A stretch of DNA of 50,559 nucleotides from NCBI GenBank assembly GCA_003490145.1, contig QULQ01000019.1, forward strand, positions 1-50,559. Reading direction: 5' to 3'. Below, one piece after another: positions 26,255 to 34,053 of the stretch; position 1 is the first letter of the stretch; each line of letters starts with the position of its first letter. Under the pieces are notes generated by a model that did not search any database, was not told where the DNA came from, and was given only the letters and a program-made list of their open reading frames with translations. This DNA is from Lachnospiraceae bacterium OM04-12BH (lineage in GTDB: Bacteria > Bacillota > Clostridia > Lachnospirales > Lachnospiraceae). The translations under genes were made by a program, and so were the position numbers.

Positions 26255-26880
26255 ATAGTGGAAGTACCGAATACAAGTCCGTTTTCTTTCAGCAGATCCA
26301 TGGCCTTCATGTCCTTGTTAAAGCAGCCCTCTCCACGGCGGAAGTCATTCTGCTCTTCAAAGCCTTCTACGCTGAGGGCAAGGGAAATATTGCCAAGACG
26401 TTTCATTTCCTTACAGAACGCATTATCCACAAGAGTTCCGTTTGTGAAGGCGTAGAAAAAGGAACGGTTATGCTTCTCGGCAAGTCTGATAATGTCAGCC
26501 TTACGGATCAGAGGCTCGCCGCCTGTCATCATGTAGAAGAAGATACCAAGCTCTTCGCCCTGGGTTACGATGCTGTCAAGATCCTCATAGGAAAGGCTGA
26601 TCTTATGACCGTATTCTGCTGACCAGCAGCCCTTGCAGTGCTGATTGCAGGCACTGGTGGGATCCATAAGGATGATCCAGGGTATCCGGTAGCTATGCTC
26701 CTTTGCAAACTCGGAGGTTTTGGAGAAACCATAGAAGCCTGCCTGATAGCCGGCATTTAATACATGCATCTTGACAACATGCGGATCAATCTCATCCAGA
26801 AGGCTGTTCACATATTTCATCCACTTGGAATCCGGGTCAGAGATCATGGCTCTGGCACCGTCAAATACCTTTTTATTAAA
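26245..26880 (-). pseudogene. Radical SAM gene, central fragment
   Basis: Holds the radical SAM core: CNQHCKGC binds the iron-sulfur cluster, then GGEPLIRKADI, FTNGTLVD and LSVEGFEE. The open frame starts at an ATG (26847) with no Shine-Dalgarno. In-frame codons before it (FNKKVFDGARA) continue to 26880, exactly the edge of the mobile element, and join in frame with the fragment on its other side. The frame ends at a TAG just after GLVFGTST, at the apparent deletion junction. Confidence 0.8.
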
Positions 26881-26908
26881 CTCCCTTTTTACAAAAGTGT
26901 GTCTGATG
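26873..26908 (+). repeat. Left target duplication and left terminal inverted repeat
   Basis: TTATTAAA at 26873-26880 is the direct repeat also found at 27909-27916. The terminal repeat 26881-26908 matches the reverse complement of 27881-27908 at 23 of 28 positions, including the 12-bp block GTGTGTCTGATG and the blocks TCCCT and TTTACA. Confidence 0.85.
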
Positions 26909-27025
26909 CATACTAACTCATAATTATACGAAACACCACTCTTTTATTCATTTTTCTATTCACTTCTTACTAATGGGTATTCATTTTTACTTTAAGTTGT
27001 CGTGCAATTTATTAGAATGGAATTT

Positions 27026-27064
27026 TTGAAAGAGCCAGCACCTTGAATGGGCTGACTCTTTCAA
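27026..27064 (-). terminator. Hairpin after the S51 peptidase gene
   Basis: TTGAAAGAG (27026-27034) pairs with CTCTTTCAA (27056-27064), with inner CAGC/GCTG pairing. It lies about 35 bases beyond the peptidase stop. The T tract on the minus strand is poor, so strength is doubtful. Confidence 0.45.
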
Positions 27065-27098
27065 TGTCACTTGTAATTGACAAACTGGAATTTTCAAA

Positions 27099-27701
27099 TT
27101 AGTCTTTGCAAATAACCTTTGAATCTTCACCATCAATTACAATTCCCTGACGGTTGTTAATTGGGCATAGATTCAAATCCGAAAACTCAGTCATTATTTT
27201 TTCGGTAACTTTCTTAAATGGTGCTGTAAGATAATGCGGAAGAACATAGAAATCAATCAAATCAATCCCTGCATCATCTTCTTGTGAGTAGTCCTCCGGC
27301 TTTTCATCCATTTGCTCGATATATTGGATGCTTGGAGCGCATATAATTGCGCCTGCCGACTCGCCGATCATCAATTTTCCATTTGCCAATTCCTTTTTCA
27401 GCAGTCCATCAGTTCCCGTTTTACGGAGCTGGTCCATAAGAAAGAAAGAATTTCCGCCGGTAAAATATATCACATCTGCTTCTTCAAAAACAGACTGTAT
27501 CGTTGAATAAGCCTCCGTTGAAATATCAATTTCAGTTACGATCGCTCCCAACTTTTTGAATAATTTTCGAGCCGAGCCGACATAACCGGTGTAGCCTTCA
27601 CGCAGTGAAGCTGTTGGAATAAATGCGACTTTCTTATTTTCAATTTCTTCCTTTATCAGACTTCCTACACTTGAAAAGTGCGAACATAAAAATAATTTCA
27701 T
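27099..27701 (-). CDS. Peptidase S51 (dipeptidase E-like) protein, cargo of the mobile element
   Basis: 200 residues from ATG 27701, behind AAAGGAG (an in-frame TTG lies just upstream). The nucleophile serine is S115 in GESAGA, preceded by FTGGNSFFL. This is the fold of PepE alpha-aspartyl dipeptidase and related glutamine-amidotransferase-like proteins; the length is near the usual 200-230. It could cleave Asp-X dipeptides. It is the only gene in the element and is A+T-rich compared with neighbours, indicating acquisition from elsewhere. Why an element would carry it is unknown. Confidence 0.85.
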   Translation of the reverse strand: MKLFLCSHFSSVGSLIKEEIENKKVAFIPTASLREGYTGYVGSARKLFKKLGAIVTEIDISTEAYSTIQSVFEEADVIYFTGGNSFFLMDQLRKTGTDGLLKKELANGKLMIGESAGAIICAPSIQYIEQMDEKPEDYSQEDDAGIDLIDFYVLPHYLTAPFKKVTEKIMTEFSDLNLCPINNRQGIVIDGEDSKVICKD

Positions 27702-27808
27702 CAATATTCTCCTTTATAAATTCCGATTTGTATAACAGTAGTCTAACACACGTTGTTTAAAAATACTACAGCCAAGCCAATGTCTGTAATTTGCCCTAAA
27801 ATTTCATT

Positions 27809-28060
27809 TTATGGAATTTGGACTACTTGATTTTCTAATTGCATACGCAATTCGTGAAATGTATCATTATACTGTTGATACATCAGACACACAAATGTAA
27901 ATAGGGACTTATTAAATTTGTCTCCCATCAGCTTTTCTGAGATATCGGTAAGCTTAAGGAGTCCTGCTTCTCTGTTTTTGTTTGTGTAAGACAAAATCCC
28001 GTCAATGGTCTTAGATACAACAGCACGGGTTGTCTGGTCTTTAAAATCCTGAAATGACAT
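27809..28060 (-). pseudogene. Radical SAM gene, N-terminal fragment
   Basis: The first 50 codons (MSFQDFKDQTTRAVVSKTID through EKLMGDKFN) are the start of the radical SAM protein. The rest of the 83-residue frame (SLFTFVCLMYQQ...) is read from the inserted element. A GGGAGG ribosome site precedes the ATG at 28060, so this is the original translation start. Truncated by the insertion, the product lacks the catalytic core. Confidence 0.78.
27881..27916 (+). repeat. Right terminal inverted repeat and right target duplication
   Basis: 27881-27908 is the mirror partner of 26881-26908, and TTATTAAA at 27909-27916 repeats 26873-26880. The first base of the repeat differs (C on the left, G on the right). 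Confidence 0.85.
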
Positions 28061-28229
28061 GACATTTCCTCCCTTTCGTATTTTGTGCTTTGAGTATAGA
28101 TCACAGAGAAATTATGGGAAATGGGCAAAAATAGGGGATTGCCTGATTTTTAGGCAAAGGATGGAAAATGTCTATTTTTTCATGGGGGGGTGACAGCGTT
28201 ATGATGACAGAAACAGGAGGTATATGCTT

Positions 28230-28802
28230 ATGAAATATGAAAAAACATCCGTCAGGCAGATCCTTTTTGCAAAGGCGGGGTATATTCTGATGTCTGCGTT
28301 ATTTTCGGCTGCGGGAGTTTTCATGATACTGAAGCCGGAAATATCAACGGAGATTATCTGTATTGCAGCAGGAATTCTGTTGATCATATTTGGCATTATC
28401 AAGATTATAGGATATTTCTCAAAGGATCTGTACCGGCTGGCTTTTCAGTATGATCTTGCTTTTGGCATTCTGCGAATCATTCTTGGGATTATTTTTTGTA
28501 CACATACAGCCGGGGTAGTGAATCTGTTCTTCACAGCAATGGGAATACTTGTGCTGGCGGATGGATTGTTCAGGATCCAGCTTGCAGTTGATGCAAGGGA
28601 ATTCGGGATCAGCCAGTGGTGGCTGATCCTTATGATTGCTGTGATCACAGGACTCTTCGGTGTTCTCCTTCTGCTAAGGTCTGCAGAGGGGATGCAGACA
28701 GTGATGCTGCTTCTTGGCTGCTCCATGTTCTCGGAGGGGATTCTGAATCTGTGCGTGGCACTTTGTACGACAAGAGTGGCTGCCAGTTTGTCAGAAAAAT
28801 AA
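28230..28802 (+). CDS. DUF308 (HdeD-like) membrane protein
   Basis: 190 residues from ATG 28230, which is nine bases from an AGGAGG; an ATG six bases earlier is too close to it. Six hydrophobic helices in pairs, with short GxFRIxLAxxA-like loops (ADGLFRIQLAVDAREFG), match the HdeD/DUF308 family. HdeD is linked to acid resistance in enterobacteria; the role in Firmicutes is unknown. It stands alone. Confidence 0.8.
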   Translation: MKYEKTSVRQILFAKAGYILMSALFSAAGVFMILKPEISTEIICIAAGILLIIFGIIKIIGYFSKDLYRLAFQYDLAFGILRIILGIIFCTHTAGVVNLFFTAMGILVLADGLFRIQLAVDAREFGISQWWLILMIAVITGLFGVLLLLRSAEGMQTVMLLLGCSMFSEGILNLCVALCTTRVAASLSEK

Positions 28803-28831
28803 TTGCCCGGGCTTCTTTTTACGTGTATAAT
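28803..28831 (+). promoter_or_regulatory. Promoter of the zinc-ribbon protein gene
   Basis: TTGCCC (28803-28808) and TATAAT (28826-28831), spacer 17. Transcription should begin near 28838, at the first base of the inverted repeat described next. Confidence 0.6.
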
Positions 28832-28837
28832 AATATA

Positions 28838-28929
28838 AGTATCAGTTCTGGGAAGAGTGCGGCATGCCGTATTGCCAGTGTCTAGGTTCAAACACATATT
28901 ATCCCGTAGAACACTTGGCAGCTGATACT
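28838..28929 (+). promoter_or_regulatory. Potentially structured RNA leader
   Basis: AGTATCAG (28838-28845) pairs exactly with CTGATACT (28922-28929), enclosing a second helix, TGCCAGTGT (28873-28881) with ACACTTGGCA (28911-28920, one bulge), and a small CGG-CATG-CCG hairpin (28860-28869). The result is a closed multi-branch fold that starts at the predicted transcription start and ends 35 bases before the ATG. No known riboswitch class is evident to me, and no terminator is included. The fold was drawn by eye. Confidence 0.45.
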
Positions 28930-28963
28930 ATAAAATACAGGATTATACGGTAAGGGGGAGCAA

Positions 28964-29731
28964 ATGAGAATCGAATGTGAATGGTGTGGTGCATGGATCA
29001 ATGATTTTGACAGAACATGTCCAAACTGTGGTGGTGTTAACAGTCATTATGTAAGGCAGGCCAATGATATTCCGCAGACGATAGAGGAATTGAAGGCATG
29101 GGCGAAAGAGATGAAGCTGCCGCTTGATGAGATGCGGACATTTATCGGGGAGGATTACAAGGGGGCTAAGGCATTTGGTATTTATAAGGATGAAAAGGAT
29201 GGCACCTTTGTAGTATATAAGAATGGTGCAGATGGCAAAAGGATGGTCCGTTATAAGGGCGATGATGAAGCCTATGCCGTAAACGAGCTATATACGAAGA
29301 TGAAGGAGCGGGTTGCTATCCAGAAGGCAGGCCAGAGAGCGGCAGGTGTTAATAAAGGATCGGCAGCAAATCAGAAAAGCGCAGCATCCCAGAAGCCTGT
29401 CAGTAATAGCAGCAGTTCGGGAGACAGGAACAATAATAAGGGGAGACTGGGACTCTATATATTGATCGCCCTGATCGTTATTGGAATCGGATCCTGTGGT
29501 ATTCTTTTCAGTGACAGTTCTTCAGATTATTCTGACAGCAGTTATAATTATGAAAGTAATTATGATGATTATAACGACAGTGATGATGACAGCTATGATT
29601 ACAGTGATGACAGCAGCTACGACAGCAGTGATGATGACAGTTCCTGGGATTCGAGCTGGGATTCGGATTCGAGCTGGGATTCAGATTCCAGCTGGGACTC
29701 CGGATATGATGACTGGGGATCAGACTGGTAG
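28964..29731 (+). CDS. Zinc-ribbon membrane protein with Asp/Ser/Trp-rich tail
   Basis: 255 residues. A zinc ribbon (C5, C8, C19, C22) opens the protein. A central domain contains GTFVVYKNGADGKRMVRYKGDDEAYAVNELY. A Ser/Ala/Asn-rich linker leads to one transmembrane helix at about 163-184. The last 70 residues are almost only Asp, Ser, Tyr and Trp, including SSWDSDSSWDS repeats. A tail of this kind can bind cations or membranes; function unknown. The ribosome site is AAGGGGGAG. Confidence 0.75.
   Translation: MRIECEWCGAWINDFDRTCPNCGGVNSHYVRQANDIPQTIEELKAWAKEMKLPLDEMRTFIGEDYKGAKAFGIYKDEKDGTFVVYKNGADGKRMVRYKGDDEAYAVNELYTKMKERVAIQKAGQRAAGVNKGSAANQKSAASQKPVSNSSSSGDRNNNKGRLGLYILIALIVIGIGSCGILFSDSSSDYSDSSYNYESNYDDYNDSDDDSYDYSDDSSYDSSDDDSSWDSSWDSDSSWDSDSSWDSGYDDWGSDW
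29640..29700 (+). repeat. Short tandem repeats encoding SSWDSD
   Basis: The unit GATTC(G/A)AG(C)TGGGATTC recurs about three times (GATTCGAGCTGGGATTCGG, GATTCGAGCTGGGATTCAG, GATTCCAGCTGGGACTCCG). Such repeats may vary in number by slippage. Confidence 0.7.
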
Positions 29732-29815
29732 AAAAATATAAACGTATGCCGAGAGGTCAACCACTTTGTGGGCAGTTGTTTCTCTTTATGTTTATTTTCT
29801 TGAAAGCATATTCTG

Positions 29816-29920
29816 ATGCTGTGTTCCAAAAGCGGAGGAGATGATATTGTGAAGGGGTACCGTCGGTTAAAGGAGTATGCAGATGCCAATGGCTTTAAAA
29901 TCACTGGAAATTTCACCTGA
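29816..29920 (+). pseudogene. Small fragment resembling a GyrI-like effector-binding domain
   Basis: A 34-codon frame (contains GYRRLKEYADANGFKITGNF) resembles the helix-strand end typical of GyrI/MerR effector-binding domains. It lacks a good ribosome site and the remainder of the domain. I read it as a gene remnant; the family is a tentative call. Confidence 0.3.
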
Positions 29921-29935
29921 AATGACATCATAGGA

Positions 29936-30847
29936 TCATCCGGGCGGCTGAATGTCAGATAAATTCAGCCGTCTGTACTCGGTTGGTGTCATTCCCATCA
30001 GTTCCCGGAACTGTTTGGTATAGTGGCTTGGGCTCGCAAAGCCGTATTCAAAGGCCACATCGGTCACAGGGGAATCGCAGGCCAGCAGCTTTGCGGCAGA
30101 GGTATAGATCCGTTTCCGGCGGACATATTCCATGGGGCGGTAATGCAGATAGCGTTGAAAGATCCGCTGACATTCCCGCTCACAGATGTTGACGCTGCCG
30201 GCAAGCTCGGCAACACCAAAGGATTCTGAGAGATGACGGTCAATAAAAAGTAACATTTGCTTCATATGCTGTTCCTGTACAGAAGAAGCTTTTGCCCCGG
30301 AAACGGGGCTTATTTTTTGATTCAGAAACAGCAGGATTTTGGAAAGAGCAGTCCGGACTTCGAATTCATAGCCGGGATTCTCATTTCTGCAGGCTTCAAA
30401 AGCCAGAGAAAAATTATCATAAAAAGGAGCATCTTCTTTGCAGGGGGTAAACTGAAGGTAGGGAATCCCGCTTTCCAGCAGAGGACGGACGCAGGAGGTA
30501 TCAAAAACGCTTCCGGGGGCACCACCAACAATACCGGTATCGAAAACGAAGGAATGATAAGTGCATGGTGAGGCATCGACAGGAGTAAAGGAGTGCAGAA
30601 TGTCCGAATTGATAAAGCAGCCTTCCCCCTCCTTAACCAGATATTCCTGATCTTCAATGCCGATCCGAACCTGCCCTTGGGTTGAGATGAACACTTCCAT
30701 TTCCTGATGCCAGTGGGCAATGATACAGTCTGTTGCATACTGGTGAATATCTCCATCATTGGCAGTCAGGTTAAAGGGACGCAGGTGCCCTGAGGGGATC
30801 TCCTTTCCCTGAAAATCAACGGTAACATAATTTCGTGTCTGAATCAT
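29936..30847 (-). CDS. AraC family regulator with N-terminal cupin
   Basis: 303 residues. A cupin sensing domain (HWHQEMEVF, GEGCFINSDILHSF) at about 35-110 is followed by two helix-turn-helix motifs near 205-300 (FGVAELAGSVNICERECQRIFQRYL; VTDVAFEYGFASPSHYTKQFRELMGMTPTEYR). This architecture is usual for carbohydrate-responsive activators. It is divergent from a MATE transporter and may control it through two direct repeats in the gap. Confidence 0.9.
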   Translation of the reverse strand: MIQTRNYVTVDFQGKEIPSGHLRPFNLTANDGDIHQYATDCIIAHWHQEMEVFISTQGQVRIGIEDQEYLVKEGEGCFINSDILHSFTPVDASPCTYHSFVFDTGIVGGAPGSVFDTSCVRPLLESGIPYLQFTPCKEDAPFYDNFSLAFEACRNENPGYEFEVRTALSKILLFLNQKISPVSGAKASSVQEQHMKQMLLFIDRHLSESFGVAELAGSVNICERECQRIFQRYLHYRPMEYVRRKRIYTSAAKLLACDSPVTDVAFEYGFASPSHYTKQFRELMGMTPTEYRRLNLSDIQPPG

Positions 30848-30865
30848 AGAGATGAACCTCTTTTG

Positions 30866-30895
30866 CCGCTTTTGTTATAGTATACACCGCTTTTG
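30866..30895. promoter_or_regulatory. Direct repeats between araC-type gene and MATE gene
   Basis: CCGCTTTTG occurs at 30866-30874 and 30887-30895, exactly 21 bp apart (two helical turns), the geometry preferred by AraC-type activators. TATAGTATAC between them can provide -10 boxes on either strand. Confidence 0.5.
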
Positions 30896-30956
30896 GAAAA
30901 GCAGAAAGCCTTCTTTTTCGTTACAATGTAGAAAAAAGAAGGAAAGCAGGATTACG

Positions 30957-32339
30957 ATGGAAAAGACAAAAGAAGCACGTGTTCTTGATATGACAGGGGG
31001 AAATTCTTTCCGGCTGTTACTGGTATTTGCTATGCCGTTGTTCATGGGAAACCTGTTACAACAGCTGTATAATCTGGCAGATACTGCCATAGCAGGGCAT
31101 CTGCTTGGAGATAGTGCCCTGGCTCAGATAGGAGTTACCTCCGCACTGTACAGTTTGCTGACCAACTTTGCATTTGGAATGAATAACGGGCTGGCACTTT
31201 CTGTCAGCAGAAGTTTTGGGGCAGGAAATCAGAAAAGACTCAGACAGTCGGTATGCTGGATGACAATACTGTCCACGAGCTTTGCTTTTCTTATGATGAT
31301 TTTGTTTTTGCTGCTTCGAAGTCCCATTCTTGTGGCCATGCAGGTGCCTGAGGATACGCTGCAGCCTGCGCTTCAGTACTTTACGATCATACTTCTTGGT
31401 ATACCATTTACTATGGCTTATAATATGGAATCAGCCATGCTGCAGTCGGTAGGAAACAGTATTGCACCACTTTTCTTTTTACTGGCAAGCAGTATTCTGA
31501 ATGTGATATTGGATATTTTGTTTATGGGACCTTTTCATTTTGGAATCCGGGGAGCTGCAGCAGCGACCATATTGTCGCAGGCAGTCAGTGCACTGCTGGC
31601 ATTTATCCTGATTCTGAAAAGGTATCCACAGCTTCACTTTTCTGCTAAGGATAGGCATACGGGAAAGGACTTTGTAGCAGGCATGCTTGGAGCCGGGATG
31701 AGTATGGCGCTGATGAGTGCTATTTATAATATAGGAAGTGTTGTGCTTCAGGGCAGTATCAATGCTCTTGGAAATCTGTATATTACAGCCCAGGTAGGCG
31801 GCAGAAAGCTGGCAGAGCTATTTTATATTCCCGGGATTGCGCTTGGAACCAGCACAGCCACGTATGTCAGTCAGAATGTGGGAGCCGGGAAGAGAAGCCG
31901 GATCGGCAGGGGCATGCTTTCTGCAATTGCTCTGTACGGAGCATGGTGGATCATAGCGCTTTTGTTTACAATCTTTGGGGCAGAGGATGCGGTCAGGATG
32001 ATCACGGGAAGTGATAACAGTGAGGTGATCCGGAATGGAGCGCTGTATCTGCAGATCAGTATTCCCATGATACCGCCCATGGCAGTGCTTGTGATCGTCA
32101 GAAACGGCCTGCAGGGGATGGGACATTCCGTATCACCGCTGATCTGCAGCAGCCTGGAGCTGATCGGCAAGGTGGTATTTGCACTTTTTGTAGTTCCAGT
32201 GTATGGTTATTTCGCAGTGTGTATCTGCGAACCGGTGACCTGGGTTGTATGCTGTATATTTATTCTGGTGTTCCTTTTTCTGACACGGAGGGAACTGAAG
32301 GATACCACAGAGGGAGATTATATAAATGAAACCATATAA
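30957..32339 (+). CDS. MATE family efflux transporter (first copy)
   Basis: 460 residues from ATG 30957 behind GAAAGCAGG; the open frame extends upstream without a start context. Twelve helices in two MATE halves: MPLFMGNLLQQLYNLADTAIAGHLLG begins the first, and GLQGMGHSVSPLICSSLELIGK lies in the second. These Na+ or H+ antiporters expel drugs or metabolites. It lies divergent from the AraC regulator, and the following HAD gene overlaps it by 14 bases. Confidence 0.9.
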   Translation: MEKTKEARVLDMTGGNSFRLLLVFAMPLFMGNLLQQLYNLADTAIAGHLLGDSALAQIGVTSALYSLLTNFAFGMNNGLALSVSRSFGAGNQKRLRQSVCWMTILSTSFAFLMMILFLLLRSPILVAMQVPEDTLQPALQYFTIILLGIPFTMAYNMESAMLQSVGNSIAPLFFLLASSILNVILDILFMGPFHFGIRGAAAATILSQAVSALLAFILILKRYPQLHFSAKDRHTGKDFVAGMLGAGMSMALMSAIYNIGSVVLQGSINALGNLYITAQVGGRKLAELFYIPGIALGTSTATYVSQNVGAGKRSRIGRGMLSAIALYGAWWIIALLFTIFGAEDAVRMITGSDNSEVIRNGALYLQISIPMIPPMAVLVIVRNGLQGMGHSVSPLICSSLELIGKVVFALFVVPVYGYFAVCICEPVTWVVCCIFILVFLFLTRRELKDTTEGDYINETI

Positions 32340-33150
32340 GATGATCGCCTTTGATATGGATGGAACGCTGCTGAACAGTCAGAAGGAAATTTCAGAAAAG
32401 ACTGTTGCTGCAATGAAAAGAGCCATGGATCATGGATTTACTGTAATGCTGAATACCGGACGCTGTATGGCAGAGCTGTATAAGTATTTTGATGTTGTCG
32501 ATATTCCCTATGTAAATTCTGTCAGCGGTGCACTGGTGCTTGACAGGCGGCAGAACAGGGCTGTTTTTGAAAAAGGGCTTACACCGGAGCTGGCAGAGCA
32601 GGTGCTGGCGATCGCAGCCAAAGAAGATGTGATGATTCATATTCTGACTGAAAAATCTATTGTACAGAAGGATGCCATAGCTAAGATGGACTATTATCAG
32701 ATGGGCATTTACAGAGGTATGTTTGAAAAGGTGACAGACCAGTGGGAGTCCCTGATAGAGACCTATCTGACAGATCCTTTTCCTGTAGCAAAAATAAATC
32801 TTTATCATCCGTCTACAGAAGCAAGAGAGAAAACAAGAGCGCTGATCTGTGAAGCAGGTCTGCCGGTAGAACTGGCAAATTCTGAGATCGCATCTTTGGA
32901 AATTTCTGCGGAGGGAATCCATAAGGGGATTGGTCTGCAGGGGCTTTGTGATTATCTGAAGATCCCCATGTCCCGGACTGTTGTCGTAGGCGATGCAGAC
33001 AATGATATCGGGGCACTTAAGATGGCGGGACTTTCAGTTGCCATGGGAAACGCTAGTGAGAAGATCAAGAAAATCTGTGATGTAACAGTGGCGGATAATG
33101 ACCATGACGGCTGCAGGGAGGCCATTGAGAGGTTCCTGTTTCAGGAATAA
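32326..33150 (+). CDS. HAD superfamily (Cof-type) phosphatase
   Basis: 274 residues with the DMDGTLLNS motif (nucleophile D10, D12), a Cof-type cap, and GDADNDIGALKMAGLSVAMGNA with the metal-binding aspartates near the end. Cof phosphatases act on sugar phosphates or cofactor phosphates. The start overlaps the MATE gene, so it is translated from the same message; a functional link is not obvious. Confidence 0.9.
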   Translation: MKPYKMIAFDMDGTLLNSQKEISEKTVAAMKRAMDHGFTVMLNTGRCMAELYKYFDVVDIPYVNSVSGALVLDRRQNRAVFEKGLTPELAEQVLAIAAKEDVMIHILTEKSIVQKDAIAKMDYYQMGIYRGMFEKVTDQWESLIETYLTDPFPVAKINLYHPSTEAREKTRALICEAGLPVELANSEIASLEISAEGIHKGIGLQGLCDYLKIPMSRTVVVGDADNDIGALKMAGLSVAMGNASEKIKKICDVTVADNDHDGCREAIERFLFQE

Positions 33151-33226
33151 GGAGGAGGGTAGATGGCTGAATTTGCTGACGGAATTTGCAGGAAAAATTT
33201 CAGTTGGGAAATTCCTGAAATGGGAG

Positions 33227-33256
33227 TTGACAAAGCATTTTAGGCCATGCTATAAT
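33227..33256 (+). promoter_or_regulatory. tRNA-Thr promoter
   Basis: TTGACA (33227-33232) and TATAAT (33251-33256), both consensus, spacer 18, about 25 bases before the tRNA. Confidence 0.8.
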
Positions 33257-33281
33257 ACAATTCGTTGGTGTAAAACCACAG

Positions 33282-33354
33282 GCTGCTGTGGCTCAGTCGG
33301 TAGAGCGTCGCATTGGTAGTGCGGAGGTCACGGGTCCGATTCCCGTCAGCAGCT
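33282..33354 (+). tRNA. tRNA-Thr (anticodon GGT)
   Basis: Acceptor GCTGCTG / CAGCAGC, D arm GCTC/GAGC, anticodon arm TCGCA/TGCGG with loop TTGGTAG, and T arm ACGGG/CCCGT with loop TCCGATT. The anticodon is GGT. CCA is not encoded. Confidence 0.95.
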
Positions 33355-33358
33355 TTCT

Positions 33359-33391
33359 AAAACCCTTGAAGGATCAAGGGTTTTTATTTTT
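33359..33391 (+). terminator. Terminator after tRNA-Thr
   Basis: AAAACCCTTG / CAAGGGTTTT (10-bp stem, six-base loop) plus TATTTTT. The histidine phosphatase gene starts 20 bases later, so read-through may serve it. Confidence 0.85.
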
Positions 33392-33411
33392 GCAGGAAAA
33401 AGGAGCTTACA

Positions 33412-34041
33412 ATGGAACTCTACTTGATCCGTCATGGAGAAACCGATTATAATAAAGAAAGAAAAATCCAAGGGAGCTGCGACATCCCACTGAATGAATA
33501 TGGAAGAGAGCTTGCCAGGGAAACCGCAGAAGGGCTTAAGGATATTCCCTTTGATGTGATCTTTACTTCCCCTTTATGCAGGGCAAGGGAAACCGCAGAG
33601 TGGATCGCAAGGGGAAGACAGATCCCGGTTTATGAGGATAAAAGGCTGCAGGAGATCTGCTTTGGCGAGTATGAAGGACTCTGCTGTGGCAGGAAGGGGT
33701 ACAATATTCCCGATGGAGGAGCTTTTTTTGATACCTTCTTCTTTGATACAGAGAATTACCAGACACCACCAGGAGGCGAAAGCTTTGAGGATGTGATCAG
33801 CAGGACAGGGGCATTCCTGACAGAGCTGCTTCAAAAAAGAGAATATCAGGACAAAACAGTGCTTCTGTCCACCCATGGATGTGCACTGAAGGCAATATTG
33901 GCGAATATTTATCATACGCCTGTTGCAGAGTTTTGGGGTGAGGGTGTGCACAAAAACTGCGCAGTGACCCATCTTTCTGTAAAAGGTACAGAGTTTCAGA
34001 TGATAGAAGAAGGAAAAATCTATTATACACCACGGAAGTAA
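33412..34041 (+). CDS. Histidine phosphatase family protein (phosphoglycerate mutase-like)
   Basis: 209 residues. The catalytic LIRHGETDYN motif (H8) is at the start, and the second histidine is in LLSTHGCAL. Family members include cofactor-dependent phosphoglycerate mutase, alpha-ribazole phosphatase and broad phosphatases. An insertion in the middle (FFDTFFFDTENYQTPPGGESF) is like small phosphatases rather than glycolytic GpmA. AAGGAG precedes the ATG. Confidence 0.88.
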   Translation: MELYLIRHGETDYNKERKIQGSCDIPLNEYGRELARETAEGLKDIPFDVIFTSPLCRARETAEWIARGRQIPVYEDKRLQEICFGEYEGLCCGRKGYNIPDGGAFFDTFFFDTENYQTPPGGESFEDVISRTGAFLTELLQKREYQDKTVLLSTHGCALKAILANIYHTPVAEFWGEGVHKNCAVTHLSVKGTEFQMIEEGKIYYTPRK

Positions 34042-34053
34042 TGAGGTGATCAG

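Larger units (their letters stand above)
26881..27908. mobile_element. 1028-bp transposase-less element carrying a peptidase S51 gene
   Basis: Bounded by about 28-bp imperfect terminal inverted repeats and an 8-bp duplication of TTATTAAA. It is inserted in a radical SAM gene: deleting the element plus one duplication copy joins the two sides in frame (DKFNKKVFDGARAM), which directly supports insertion. The interior is more A+T-rich than its surroundings and has one gene, a PepE-like peptidase; I find no transposase. The end sequence and 8-bp duplication vaguely recall IS256-type elements, but I cannot assign a family. It would have to be mobilised by a transposase in trans. Confidence 0.8.

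Noticed and set aside
26881..27908. Complete insertion sequence with transposase
   Set aside because: The only gene in the element is an S51 peptidase; no transposase motif was found on either strand.
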